A stretch of DNA of 39,462 nt, from the NCBI GenBank assembly GCA_026391125.1, contig JAPLEO010000009.1, positions 68,790 through 108,251 on the forward strand, read 5' to 3'. A program made the position numbers and the translations under genes. The notes under the pieces were generated by a model. That model saw only the letters and a list, made by a program, of their open reading frames with translations, searched no databases and was not told the origin of the DNA. Below are positions 27,401 through 36,172 of this stretch, piece by piece. The DNA comes from Bacteroidota bacterium (GTDB lineage Bacteria; Bacteroidota; Bacteroidia; Chitinophagales; Chitinophagaceae). How positions within the stretch are numbered: position 1 is the stretch's first letter; each line of letters begins with the position of its first letter.

Positions 27401-29587
27401 AAATACTACTCGAATCTTTTGCATGCCTGCAACATTTTTCAAAGGCAGGTCTATAGATTCATTTGGAGCATTATAATAAACTACATTTTTTTGAACCCAT
27501 TTTTTCTCAATAATAGTTGTACCTATCGATGCATTATATATATCCAAATAAGGTGCCTGAGTACCTAAAACCGCACTGTAAGTAATTTTACACCCCTCTT
27601 TAATAGTATTATTTTCAATTAGGGTTTTTAATTGAAGGTCGTTACTACTAAAATAAGTAATTGTTGAATTTGTTGACGGATAGTTTATAAAATCTGTTGG
27701 TTTGTTTGAATTTGGCTGGTAAATGTCTATTTCTAAATGCCATTGATTTCCTTGAACATTAGTCAAATCAACAGATACAGATCCATCAATTGGATCGCCT
27801 TCTCTTTGCCATGATTGAATGACTGAACTTGCTATTGTAATACTTGGCCCAGGTGGTGCCACTATTACTGATTTAGAAGTAATACAATTATTTGCATCTT
27901 TTATATAAACAGTATAGTTGCCAGCTGTTAAATTTGCGAAGGTGCTATTACTAATGAAATTAATTCCATTTCTTGAATAAGTATAAGGTGTAGTACCACC
28001 AGATGCAATTACAGAAATTACTCCATCATTGCTTAAAGCTGTAGTTGTTGGTGTTATTGAAGTAGTAAGATTTAATAGAGAAGTAGGTTGTGTAATTAAA
28101 ATTGGGTTTGATATTTTTGAACAATTTTTTCCATCCTTTACTTTTAAAGTGTAGGTATTACCCGATAATCCATTAAAAACCCCATTAGTGTTTGATTGAT
28201 TTGTTGGTGTAAGAGTATACGTAAGAGTGCCCGCACCACCTGTAGCATTTGCTATAATTTTTCCTGAATTATCTCCAAAACATAACACATCTGTTTTTGA
28301 AGTAATATTTAGTGAAATATTACTTGGATCTGATATTGTAATTGATTGTGAGTTGCTGCAATTGTTAATATCAGTTACATTAATTATATAAACACCAGCA
28401 ACAAGATTATTAAAAGCTCCGGATTGTTGAGTCGAACCTGAATTCAAAGAATACTTAAAATTGCCTGCTCCTCCCGAAGCAGTTACTGAAATTGAGCCAT
28501 TTGTTCCGCCGCAGGTTGAGGGATTAGTTTGACTATTTATATTTATTGAAATTGGATTTGGCTGACCAATGAAAGCAGTGTTCGAGACACTTGTACATCC
28601 ATTTGCATCCTTTACAACTAAATTGTAAGAACCAGATGTAAGCGAATTAAAAGTTTGAGCTGAACTCCAGGATGAACCGCCATTAATTGAGTATTGATAT
28701 GGTACGGCCCCACCAACAGGGCTGTTAAAAGTTATTGAACCATTAGAATTTCCTGCGCAGCCAGATACGTTTGTTTGACTATTTGAAAAAGTAATTGTTG
28801 GGCAAGGATTTGTAACAAATATGATAACTTCGTTTGAATAAGAGCCCACCGCATTACAACTATTTGATACCAGCAACCTGTACTTGTAATTATTCATTGA
28901 AAGTAGAACACCACTAATGTTTAGTGTATTTGAGTTTACATTACTATATATGCCATTATTTGTAAGGTTTGTAAATGCACCCCCATTAGTTGAAATTTGC
29001 CATTGCATATTAGGGCTTGTTCCTGAAACAGTGGTAGGAATTGTAAAATTAGATCCAGTTGTAGTATTAATATTTCCTGATTGATTAGTACAGGAAGCTT
29101 GAATACAGCAAGATCCAGAAACAGATTCTCTCCAACGTAATAAACTAGTATGATTTCCAATTGTGGTAGTTGCACAACTATTACTCCATCCATTTGTTAT
29201 TAATACATATACTATACCTGTAAAATTCGCTTTCCAGCTTATATATGGTGAATTTGGACAATTAGTTCTTCCTGAATTGTTATTATAACATAAAGTACTC
29301 CAATTTGAATTTGCAATTGTAAGTTCAGGGTTAAAATTAGTTCCATTAGATCCGCCGAAATCCCCACAGGTAGACCATTCATAAGTATTACCACAAGTTA
29401 CATTGCAAGCTGCGTATTGGCCAGCATACATGTTACCAATAGATGACCATGAATTAGAAGAAGTGGATAATGTTGATGCAGGGTTCTGTGTCGTTCTATT
29501 GGTACATCCACCTCCACTACAGGTCTGTGCTTTTAATGATGTAGTAAATGCAATAATTATATATAACAATAAAATTATTTTTTTCAT
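24413..29587 (-). CDS. Giant T9SS-secreted protein with SprB repeats and lipase-like domain
   Basis: The 1724-residue protein starts with a signal peptide (MKKIILLLYIIIAFTTSLKA, then Q) and a Cys-rich module with several Cys-Asn/Cys-Ser pairs up to about residue 165, then an Ig/PKD-like part. Four SprB-like repeats of about 75-80 residues run from roughly 260 to 577; each has a G-A-x-P-like turn, FxxLxxGxY and DxxxC. A beta-rich region follows, then an alpha/beta-hydrolase-like domain with a nucleophile elbow AHSKAG near residue 929 and LATPHTGSPEHA near 984, as in PGAP1/lipase families. The end (from about 1645, YIYPNPAHENM to the terminal IKQFIKY) is a type A T9SS sorting domain. It should be exported and probably held at the cell surface. 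The substrate is unknown; nothing ties it directly to the pigment. Confidence 0.87.
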   Translation of the reverse strand: MKKIILLLYIIIAFTTSLKAQTCSGGGCTNRTTQNPASTLSTSSNSWSSIGNMYAGQYAACNVTCGNTYEWSTCGDFGGSNGTNFNPELTIANSNWSTLCYNNNSGRTNCPNSPYISWKANFTGIVYVLITNGWSNSCATTTIGNHTSLLRWRESVSGSCCIQASCTNQSGNINTTTGSNFTIPTTVSGTSPNMQWQISTNGGAFTNLTNNGIYSNVNSNTLNISGVLLSMNNYKYRLLVSNSCNAVGSYSNEVIIFVTNPCPTITFSNSQTNVSGCAGNSNGSITFNSPVGGAVPYQYSINGGSSWSSAQTFNSLTSGSYNLVVKDANGCTSVSNTAFIGQPNPISININSQTNPSTCGGTNGSISVTASGGAGNFKYSLNSGSTQQSGAFNNLVAGVYIINVTDINNCSNSQSITISDPSNISLNITSKTDVLCFGDNSGKIIANATGGAGTLTYTLTPTNQSNTNGVFNGLSGNTYTLKVKDGKNCSKISNPILITQPTSLLNLTTSITPTTTALSNDGVISVIASGGTTPYTYSRNGINFISNSTFANLTAGNYTVYIKDANNCITSKSVIVAPPGPSITIASSVIQSWQREGDPIDGSVSVDLTNVQGNQWHLEIDIYQPNSNKPTDFINYPSTNSTITYFSSNDLQLKTLIENNTIKEGCKITYSAVLGTQAPYLDIYNASIGTTIIEKKWVQKNVVYYNAPNESIDLPLKNVAGMQKIRVVFKHDYNTSICMCGNANAVNDLKLNSATYHYYKIDVDGNYELFFSEIAVSTELSNINYINKISLKNSNSSISTVDAMPAVYNYALDYLNSSNVIIEHEEGKFDLTKYGNINKNIVNTKVLVFIGGLNNTIEKDINNVNNEGDLSNQPWSITKRAEWDINGYSTWYIGQPNNNYTQLNAYDIGLALDSIKAKTKASEIKIIAHSKAGLEVRTLLQGLALPYTKFNSGYSNYIKDYLSSKYSFEYPQKNILNITKVVFLATPHTGSPEHAKDYVKTINNNTPAINELAKAANYQFIDFLNNSSNSTLPDNVQFANLTVYHTSNLLLGYEFEFDDGAVKGFRSDILSDIKFSLFNSFNKTTNVLQLYQHNSNQTNFANAASWPHTQIHRNSCITDIEPIKLQKVDHTGVDKSNLNIIVQFLDGIHFESCPRPQSSPYSSILLGSILSNASVYRKEKNEIDYNLLGFTDEKGNINKSVFPAFQIGDTLMFKAQGYETTVVPYSNNIKSSLALFRSSIPSPNVLYPTLSLVNQNPVTNDSTIQIKVQAKNTTKYLINENNSDTSFTQLALSNNISIVKLITGLNNIIVKFIGVDTVTISKQVYYLPDSLMSDYSTNLTINTTNNFVGSKMFVNNVFYEDINTTINKTKLLKGLNEVKFSKFGYRDTLYNVEGDSIINLVMSPYSYSSNTDSSIIDFKNNLSPQYWENITVKNTTLISDVQVSMKQYEDSFNHTGLVPVSRKFVFRNLGNSIKASLRTVIALDQINTPDTTSVYLMNIRDGVYIKRRANQINLSEYDPEVQKLAFDSLNILKDKTEEIVLMQKLAPIIKTPTLKLFSGQDAVFPLRSFISDPDSLKDLSTVAINIQNIIPEISVSIKDTLVYISSIRGYTGTLQIELSATHDYIFLSKTMELQIVPPPLIPDQLYIYPNPAHENMTIEFILMADYANTTLSISNIMGRLVRQILPGIPLKKGYHYYNVPVSNFSAGVYIINLNDKQIKQFIKY

Positions 29588-29644
29588 ACCTATTCTTTAA
29601 CTGGGCTAGCTTCTGGGGATGTAGTTTTTCCGAAAATTCATTTG

Positions 29645-30340
29645 TCAATCTTTTTCGTCCAATATTTTCTTTTTTTCTTTATCAAATTCTTCTTGTGTTA
29701 ATATTTTATCATCTAGCAATTTTTTTAATTCTCGAAGTTTGTCAGCCTTAGATTTTGGGACATTATTATTTAAGTTGGGATCTACTTTTTCATTTACTGA
29801 TTCTTGTGAAAGTTTTGCAGTAAGAGAAACAAACCTATCAAATGCTTCTTTGAAGCTACTATTTGAAGCAATTTTTCCGCTTTTTAAACCAAGTACATTA
29901 AATTGTTTCCCTTCTCCTTTTATTGTAGAATCTACAATTAGTTTTTCGCCTTTTCTGTAATCAAATATTTTTAGTTCAAACGTAGTATAAGCAATATACA
30001 TTCCAAGATAAAAAGTCACGTCATATTGAAGGAAATTAATTTTAATTGTTATGCTATCCTTTTGAGGGGTAGCATCAAAACTTTTTTCGTCAAGAACCAC
30101 TATTTTAATATTAGGGTACGTTCTTTTAATACAACTAACGAACTCATTAAATATTTCATCTTTAGTACACTTCTCTTTTACTTTTTTAGCATAACTTCTA
30201 CTATCTTTAAAAACAAGTGATATATTAATGTTATTTAAATCTTTTTTTAATTCTGTTTTAATGTCAGGTCTAAAAACAAAACTTTGACCACAAACTATTA
30301 AAGGCATTACAATAATTATGAATAGTAAAAGTCTTTTCAT
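29645..30340 (-). CDS. Exported SHOCT-domain protein of unknown function
   Basis: The 231-residue product has a signal peptide (MKRLLLFIIIVMPLIVCGQ) and a beta-rich middle (SITIKINFLQYDVTFYLGM). The C-terminus carries the short SHOCT helix-hairpin (LDDKILTQEEFDKEKKKIL), a module usually found at the ends of membrane or exported proteins and thought to mediate interactions. The large secreted protein starts 57 bases downstream on the same strand, so they are probably cotranscribed. Upstream is a 361-base divergent intergenic region facing the 30702 oxidoreductase. No function is assigned. Confidence 0.75.
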   Translation of the reverse strand: MKRLLLFIIIVMPLIVCGQSFVFRPDIKTELKKDLNNINISLVFKDSRSYAKKVKEKCTKDEIFNEFVSCIKRTYPNIKIVVLDEKSFDATPQKDSITIKINFLQYDVTFYLGMYIAYTTFELKIFDYRKGEKLIVDSTIKGEGKQFNVLGLKSGKIASNSSFKEAFDRFVSLTAKLSQESVNEKVDPNLNNNVPKSKADKLRELKKLLDDKILTQEEFDKEKKKILDEKD

Positions 30341-30701
30341 GTTCTAAATTTTTTAGTGGTTAGGCTATAACTTTTGAATTAGAGGAAAAACAAAGTTTCC
30401 TCTTTACTTTGAGAAAATGACACACAATACTAGTTGTTGTCATAGAAGGAATATTTTTAGGGGGTCCCATCATATATCAAGGTAAATAAGATACTGATTT
30501 ATCTATAACCCAAGTTAATCACTTCACAAAAGAGGTATATCCTTTTATGAAACAGTGATTTAGTTTTGCGAAACCTTCTTTCTCTCTGATTTTGTTCAAT
30601 ATCAATGTTTAAACGATGGTTTTAATTGGGTCGGCTTTTTTTTGATATTTAATATAACCATATATCTGATTTTATATTGATTATCTTCAGTAAAAAATTT
30701 A
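30341..30701. promoter_or_regulatory. Divergent intergenic region with two inverted repeats
   Basis: This 361-base gap separates the minus-strand SHOCT gene from the plus-strand oxidoreductase, so both promoters should lie here. Two inverted repeats are visible near the SHOCT side: an 8-base perfect stem (agaggaaa/tttcctct, 30381-30403) and an imperfect one (tgacacacaa...ttgttgtca, 30418-30442). The part next to the oxidoreductase is AT-rich with a T-run (about 30638-30646). I see no coding frame, no tRNA and no confident sigma motif. Promoter placement is inferred from gene orientation. Confidence 0.4.
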
Positions 30702-32387
30702 ATGAATGAATTTGATACTATCATAATAGGCTCTGGTGCTGGCGGTCTCACTGCAGCTCTATGTTTAGCAAGAGCTGGCCAGAAAGTTGCAGTATTAGAA
30801 CAGCACTCTGTACCTGGGGGATGGTGTCATAGTTTTTATATCGACGGTCATCGATTTAGCCCAGGAGTACATTATATTGGTTTAATGGACAAAGGATCTT
30901 CTACCAGTAAACTTTATGAAGGTCTGGGAATTGCTAATGACCTTGTTTTTTTCAGGATGAATCCTAAAGCCTATGAACATTGTTGGATAGGTGATAATCA
31001 TATTGATTTGCCAGCAAATAGTGATAAGCTTTTCGAAACTTTAGCTAAAAAATTTCCAAAAGAAAAAAAGGGGCTTAGAAAATATTTAGACCTTATAGAA
31101 AATGTAAGTGAACAATTATATTTAATTCCAAAAATGAATGGTTTTTGGGATAACATAACCATTCCATATCGTACACGTCACCTAGGGAAGTATGCCTTAT
31201 TCAGTTTAAAGAAAGTGATTGGATGGCATATTAAAGATCCCCTACTGCAAAAAGTACTTAATATCCAATGTGGTGATCATGGTTTGCCGCCCTCAAAAGC
31301 GAGTTTTCCGCTACATTGTGCATTGATGGCTCATTATTTTCAGGGAGGTTTCTACCCAATGGGTGGAGGGGCTGCTATTGTAAAAGCGATGACAAAAACA
31401 ATAAAAAAAAATGGAGGGCTAATAAGAACTGGAGCTTCTGTTAAAAGAATTTTGATTGAAAAGCAAGAAAAAAATCAAAAATCATCTGCAGTTGGTGTGG
31501 AATTAGAAAATGGTGATATTTTAAGGGCAAAAAGAATTATTTCAAATACAGATCCAACTACAACATTCAAGATGGTTGGCACAGAAAATATCAGTAAAAA
31601 ATTACAGGAAAAACTGCATAACACACGATATTCTGTTACGTCATTGATGTTTTTTATAACTGTAGATATGGATGTACGTCAAGCAGGATTAGATTCGGGA
31701 AATATTTGGATAATGCCAGATTGTGAAATGAATGATTTACATGAAGATTTGACCGAATGTGATTCTTCAAATAATGAAGGTTTTGGATCGCTTTTCATTA
31801 GTTGTTCTACTCTAAAGGACCCTTCCAGCTATAATGGAAGGCATCATACACTTGAAATAGTTACATTCATTGACTATGATACATTTATATCTAAAATAAA
31901 AAACGGAGACCAAAATTCAGAAGAATATCTAAAATTTAAAGGCCGACTATGCGATAAAATAGTTGTTAATCTCGAAAATATCATTCCAGGTTTAAAAAAT
32001 CATATTGTTCAAATTCAACTAGGAACCCCTTTAACAAACGAACATTATATTAAGTCAACAAAAGGCAATGTTTATGGCACAGAAAAGGGATTTTATCAGA
32101 CTGGGCCTTTTTCATTTAATGCAAAAACAGAAATTGAAAACTTGTATATGTGTGGTGCTAGTATCATGGCACATGGAATTGCAGGCGCTTCCTATTCTGG
32201 TCTTAAAACTGCTGCCTTAATTTTAAACTGTAAAGAAGAAGATCTTATAAAAACTGATGATACACAAAATGTAAGAATTTATGAGGCAGAAGATAACACC
32301 AATTGGCCAACATGGTTAATCCAAAAAATGGATACTAAAAAAAGCTTTTTCAAAGTGAAAATCAATAGTTCATTGAAACCAGCGTAA
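30702..32387 (+). CDS. Phytoene desaturase/retinol saturase-like FAD oxidoreductase
   Basis: The 561-residue protein begins with the Rossmann motif IIIGSGAGGLTAALCLARAG, then VAVLEQH and PGGWCHSF, and ends with the second FAD segment LYMCGASIMAHGIAGA, placing it in the CrtI/retinol saturase family. It is a diverged paralogue of the enzyme at 2107 (both carry a SPGVHYIG or DSGVHYIG segment). It is the only plus-strand gene between two minus-strand arrays, and its 3' end overlaps the convergent CLF gene by 26 bases. It may act on the polyene or resorcinol, but no substrate can be read. Confidence 0.88.
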   Translation: MNEFDTIIIGSGAGGLTAALCLARAGQKVAVLEQHSVPGGWCHSFYIDGHRFSPGVHYIGLMDKGSSTSKLYEGLGIANDLVFFRMNPKAYEHCWIGDNHIDLPANSDKLFETLAKKFPKEKKGLRKYLDLIENVSEQLYLIPKMNGFWDNITIPYRTRHLGKYALFSLKKVIGWHIKDPLLQKVLNIQCGDHGLPPSKASFPLHCALMAHYFQGGFYPMGGGAAIVKAMTKTIKKNGGLIRTGASVKRILIEKQEKNQKSSAVGVELENGDILRAKRIISNTDPTTTFKMVGTENISKKLQEKLHNTRYSVTSLMFFITVDMDVRQAGLDSGNIWIMPDCEMNDLHEDLTECDSSNNEGFGSLFISCSTLKDPSSYNGRHHTLEIVTFIDYDTFISKIKNGDQNSEEYLKFKGRLCDKIVVNLENIIPGLKNHIVQIQLGTPLTNEHYIKSTKGNVYGTEKGFYQTGPFSFNAKTEIENLYMCGASIMAHGIAGASYSGLKTAALILNCKEEDLIKTDDTQNVRIYEAEDNTNWPTWLIQKMDTKKSFFKVKINSSLKPA

Positions 32388-33411
32388 AACTGTGTTGAAC
32401 ACCATGATAATTGTTATATAGTATTGCATTTTTATATTTCTTTTTAGTTACAGCCGCCCTTTTAAGCATATGTATCGGAATATATTGTGCATCAAATATT
32501 TGGCAACATAACCAAAGCCCCATTGAAGATGATGTTTGATATTCTCCACACATATGTTTAAATCTCACAATTGAAACTTCTTCTTTCATTTTTAATTCAC
32601 ATGATTCATAATATTTCAAAATTCTATTATCACCATTTTCGCCAGTGATCAATAAATCGATTTTTTCACCTTCAGGCAAATGTTTACTAATAAAATTGGC
32701 TAATCTATCGCTGACAATTGATGGGTCATCATGATAAAAAATATCTAATGCACTTACTTTGGCTATTGCATCTTTTTGGTTTCCACTTACAATAAACATA
32801 CAAGCTGCTTCACCAGCAATTGATCCATCAGAAATTGATCCATATAAACTTATATTTGAAATCGTTTCCTTTTTATAACAGCCCCTTTTTGTTTCAAAGG
32901 AATAATTGTAAGATGAAATATCATCCACAGCTCCTAGTAAGTAAGTTCTTCTTGGGTTTTCAAAAAGCAAATTACTTGCATCAATCATCGAATATTCAAA
33001 TGCTAGACCTTGTTGAGCATGAGTAATATTATAGCCTAGATTTTTTGTTATCAACCCAATCTGTGAAGAAATAGAGTTTGGCATACTATTTACAAAATTT
33101 AACGGGGATAACATTTCCTCTTTATAATCACTAATTTGTTTCAAGAATTTTACACAATCTTCTTTCCCTCCATTAACTGTTGAAATAATAATTCCATCTG
33201 GCATTAACTTGTTTTGAAGAATAGGTAAAGCAGCACCTACACCCATACGTACGGCCTTACTCATTCTTCTTAAAATATTTGGGGGTATAGCATCATATTT
33301 AGGTTCATTTGCAATCAATTTATTATCAACTGATTCATGCAATATGTCTAAACTAATAATACCAAATGATTCTTGGGGGGATATACAAGAAGTTAGTTGA
33401 ATATAAAACAT
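32362..33411 (-). CDS. Ketosynthase-like chain length factor (catalytic Cys absent), module B
   Basis: The 349-residue protein is ketosynthase-like but reads HAQQGLAFEYSMIDA where the active Cys would be, and lacks the HGTGT His. It has family landmarks shared with the module A protein at 12560: RRMSKAVRMGVGAAL here versus RRMSRIIRMGVASAL there, and MCGEYQTSSSMGLWL versus LCGEYPTATAFALWL. It begins 4 bases after the active ketosynthase of its module and should act as that enzyme's length-controlling partner. Its 3' end overlaps the convergent oxidoreductase by 26 bases. Confidence 0.83.
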   Translation of the reverse strand: MFYIQLTSCISPQESFGIISLDILHESVDNKLIANEPKYDAIPPNILRRMSKAVRMGVGAALPILQNKLMPDGIIISTVNGGKEDCVKFLKQISDYKEEMLSPLNFVNSMPNSISSQIGLITKNLGYNITHAQQGLAFEYSMIDASNLLFENPRRTYLLGAVDDISSYNYSFETKRGCYKKETISNISLYGSISDGSIAGEAACMFIVSGNQKDAIAKVSALDIFYHDDPSIVSDRLANFISKHLPEGEKIDLLITGENGDNRILKYYESCELKMKEEVSIVRFKHMCGEYQTSSSMGLWLCCQIFDAQYIPIHMLKRAAVTKKKYKNAILYNNYHGVQHSFTLVSMNY

Positions 33412-33415
33412 GCTG

Positions 33416-34606
33416 CTAGGCTTTAGAAAATATTAAAGAAGAACAATTACCTCCAAAACCAAAGGAGTTTGACATAATATGCAATAAAGCTGTTTTTTTA
33501 TATAATTGAAATGGGTATAATCCAGTACTGGAAATGGGTGTTTTAAAATTGATATGAGGATATATTTCTTGTTCAGCTAAATTTAAAATACAATAAAGTG
33601 CTTCGATAGCAGCTGCAGCCCCTAACGTATGCCCAGTATTTGCTTTCGTTGAGGTAAAAGCAGGAACATGTTGAAATAAACGGATCATAGCTCTACTTTC
33701 AACTACATCATTATTTTCGGTTCCAGTTCCATGTGTATTGATAAAATCAATTAGTGATGGATCGAGTTTTGCAATGTCTAAGGCTTCTTTCATTGCTTTA
33801 TATGGACCATCACCATTTTCAGATAAAGAAGATGTATGATATGAATCGTTTGTGTTTGAATAGCCACTCAATGATGCGTAAATTCTTTTATTGCCACAAA
33901 CATCTTCTTCCTTCTCCAAAACAAGAAACGCTGCGCCTTCACCCAAATTCAACCCATTGCGATTTTCATCAAAAGGGGTACAGGATTCATTTGATAAAAT
34001 ATGCAATGCATTAAAACCATTTATTGTAAATTTTGCCAAACTATCAAATCCACCAACAATAGCTCTTCGAACTCGACCACTATTGATAAGCCTTGCACCA
34101 TACATAATAGCATTTGCTGAAGACGAACAAGCTGTATTAATAGTATTTACCGGACCTCCAATAGAAAATCGTTTTTGCAAATAAATATTGGTAGCTCCAA
34201 CATCGTATGAATCAAGATAACTAGACCCTAATGTATTACTTTGGGAATCATTATACATTTCATCAGTTAAACACATTCCCCCTACTGTACTTGCTCCAAT
34301 TAGAGCAGTTTCCGATGAAGAGATCTCTTCTTTATTTAGGTTGCTATCAGCAATAGCTTCAATGAAAGCATGTAAGGCAAGTAAAGTTGTTCTAGTTACA
34401 CCTACTTCAGAAACACTTAATTTATTTATTAAAGTTTCATTACTAATTTTTATTTCTCCAAAAGGGTAAATGTCGGAAAATTTTGAAGGAAACATCTGAA
34501 GGCTACTAATACCACAAATACCTTCTCTAAGTGACGAACGATTTTCTGAAACGGAGTTCCCAATTGAACTTATAATCCCTAAACCAGTTATGACAACTCT
34601 TTTCAA
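33416..34606 (-). CDS. FabF-like beta-ketoacyl-ACP synthase, module B
   Basis: Starting at a TTG (34606) gives MKRVVITGLGIISSIG, the usual FabF start. The 396-residue enzyme has Cys160 in NTACSSSANAIMYGARLI, the His in THGTGTENND, and Lys/His in TSTKANTGHTLGAAAA, so it should be active. It is strongly similar to the module A enzyme (both carry TACSSSANAI, NDxxEx and SNSFGFGGNCSSLIFSK). It follows the ACP gene by 11 bases and precedes the CLF by 4. The acyl chain it builds, possibly the dialkylresorcinol side-chain precursor, is inferred only from the nearby darB. Confidence 0.92.
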   Translation of the reverse strand: MKRVVITGLGIISSIGNSVSENRSSLREGICGISSLQMFPSKFSDIYPFGEIKISNETLINKLSVSEVGVTRTTLLALHAFIEAIADSNLNKEEISSSETALIGASTVGGMCLTDEMYNDSQSNTLGSSYLDSYDVGATNIYLQKRFSIGGPVNTINTACSSSANAIMYGARLINSGRVRRAIVGGFDSLAKFTINGFNALHILSNESCTPFDENRNGLNLGEGAAFLVLEKEEDVCGNKRIYASLSGYSNTNDSYHTSSLSENGDGPYKAMKEALDIAKLDPSLIDFINTHGTGTENNDVVESRAMIRLFQHVPAFTSTKANTGHTLGAAAAIEALYCILNLAEQEIYPHINFKTPISSTGLYPFQLYKKTALLHIMSNSFGFGGNCSSLIFSKA

Positions 34607-34617
34607 AAAAATAAAAT

Positions 34618-34881
34618 TTATTTTGTACGATTTTGTTCTATATAATCAGCCATTGTATTTATATCAACTAATATCTTTCTACCTTCTTTAGGATCTTCAA
34701 TAACAATTCCATATTCGCGGCTTAATAAAACTATCAATTCAAGAGAGTCAATAGAATCTAGACCAAGACCCTCCCCAAATAATAGTTCATCGTTTTTAAT
34801 GTCTTCAGGATTTACTGATTGTAAATTTAAAAAAACAACAATTTGTTTTTTAAGCTGTGAAATAAGTTCAGTTCTTTCCAT
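34618..34881 (-). CDS. Acyl carrier protein, module B
   Basis: The 87-residue protein has the 4'-phosphopantetheine site GLGLDSIDSLELIVLLS. It is close to the module A ACP at 14829 (both have LFxEGLGLDSID and ELIVLL). It lies between the ABC permease and the ketosynthase, 10 and 11 bases apart, so it belongs to the same transcript. It should carry the acyl intermediate of the module B ketosynthase pair and be activated by AcpS. Confidence 0.92.
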   Translation of the reverse strand: MERTELISQLKKQIVVFLNLQSVNPEDIKNDELLFGEGLGLDSIDSLELIVLLSREYGIVIEDPKEGRKILVDINTMADYIEQNRTK

Positions 34882-34891
34882 AATAAAAATT

Positions 34892-36172
34892 TCAAATCAG
34901 ATTTTTCTTTTTTAGCCCAATAAATACAATTAGTTGGAATAATATAGTAATGGCCAATAAAGGGATAATACTTAGTAAAATATCACTCAATTTGCCTCTT
35001 TCCAAAAATAATCCATAAAAAGCCTCTAAACACCAGTGCAGAGGAGATAATTTCATTATTTGTTGGAAGGACTCTGGCATTGCAAAACTAGGCACTAATA
35101 ACCCCCCAATTGCGGCCATTAACACTACAGAAACTGCTCCTATGCCATTTGCTTGCTCCTGTGTTTCAGAGTAAACACCAACACACATAGCAAAGCTTAT
35201 AGCACACCATCCACAAATAAAAGTTACGACAAAAAGGCTCATCAAATCCAAAGGCAAATTTAATTTAGGTAATCCCATTAAAGGAAATAACCAAATCCCT
35301 ATTGCAAAAATCACAGATGCTTGCAATAGCGTTACAAATAAATATGTAATCTGCTTTGAAAATAAGGTTATTAAATAACTCGATGGCAGAGTTTTTAAAC
35401 GAATAAAGCTTCCGCTTAACTTCTCTCTTACAATGTTACTACCTAAAGAAATCACAATAAAAAACATAGCAAAAATAGTCCATGCTGGAATGTTATGTTG
35501 GGTAGCATTGGGGATTGTTTTAGTGCCATCAATTGATACTGCTATTTCATTAATTGCAATATTTGTATTACTTATATTACTTTCCAAAGTTTCGGGTAGC
35601 GATGTTTCATTTAATAAAAAGTATATTTTATTTAAAACCTTTTTGCTTTGAACAATTTGTATTGCGCTAAACAGAGCACTTTGAACTGATTGCCGGAAAG
35701 AAACTTGTAATATTGGATGGTATAAAAAAGATATTGGTTGAATTGTTACCTGATTCATCTTTAAGGTATCGTTTTGAAAGCCTAAATTATTGAGTGCTTT
35801 TATTGCAGTTGCATTTGCATTTAATTCTACTTTATTTGAAAAGTCAGGCGGAATTATTACTGCAATTAATGCTTCTTTTTCGTGTATACGCTTGGCTAAT
35901 TTTTCCTCCGTTTCATTTGAAACAATTTTTTGAATCTGAAACATACCTAATTTTTCAATTGAATTAACCAATTGCAGACTAGCATTTCCAGTATCTTTAT
36001 TGCAAAGTAGGAGTGGAACTTTATTTTTATTTACTAATTCAAAGGTGCTATTTTGGGTGGCAGTTATAACAATTGCTAATATAATGGGCATTACAAACAT
36101 AACAATCATACCAACCCTATCTCTAGTAAGTATTTGCAAGTCCTTTAATATGGTAGCCCGAAGTTTATACAT
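34892..36172 (-). CDS. ABC-2 type transporter permease
   Basis: The 426-residue protein has the ABC-2 permease layout: one N-terminal membrane segment (MIVMFVMPIILAIVITAT, about residues 18-35), a roughly 190-residue extracytoplasmic domain, then about five segments from 230 on (for example TIFAMFFIVISLGSNIV and GIGAVSVVLMAAIGGLLVPS). It overlaps the ATPase stop by one base and precedes an ACP gene. With the ATPase it makes a one-permease exporter, probably a dimer, for the dialkylresorcinol, the pigment or a precursor; the substrate is inferred from the neighbours. Confidence 0.88.
   Translation of the reverse strand: MYKLRATILKDLQILTRDRVGMIVMFVMPIILAIVITATQNSTFELVNKNKVPLLLCNKDTGNASLQLVNSIEKLGMFQIQKIVSNETEEKLAKRIHEKEALIAVIIPPDFSNKVELNANATAIKALNNLGFQNDTLKMNQVTIQPISFLYHPILQVSFRQSVQSALFSAIQIVQSKKVLNKIYFLLNETSLPETLESNISNTNIAINEIAVSIDGTKTIPNATQHNIPAWTIFAMFFIVISLGSNIVREKLSGSFIRLKTLPSSYLITLFSKQITYLFVTLLQASVIFAIGIWLFPLMGLPKLNLPLDLMSLFVVTFICGWCAISFAMCVGVYSETQEQANGIGAVSVVLMAAIGGLLVPSFAMPESFQQIMKLSPLHWCLEAFYGLFLERGKLSDILLSIIPLLAITILFQLIVFIGLKKKNLI

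Noticed and set aside
27857..28808. DNA tandem repeat
   Set aside because: The four SprB-like units repeat only at protein level; the nucleotide sequences have diverged too far to call a DNA repeat.
30480..30660. Second transposase relic in the divergent intergenic region
   Set aside because: Short open stretches on both strands showed no segment resembling a known transposase.
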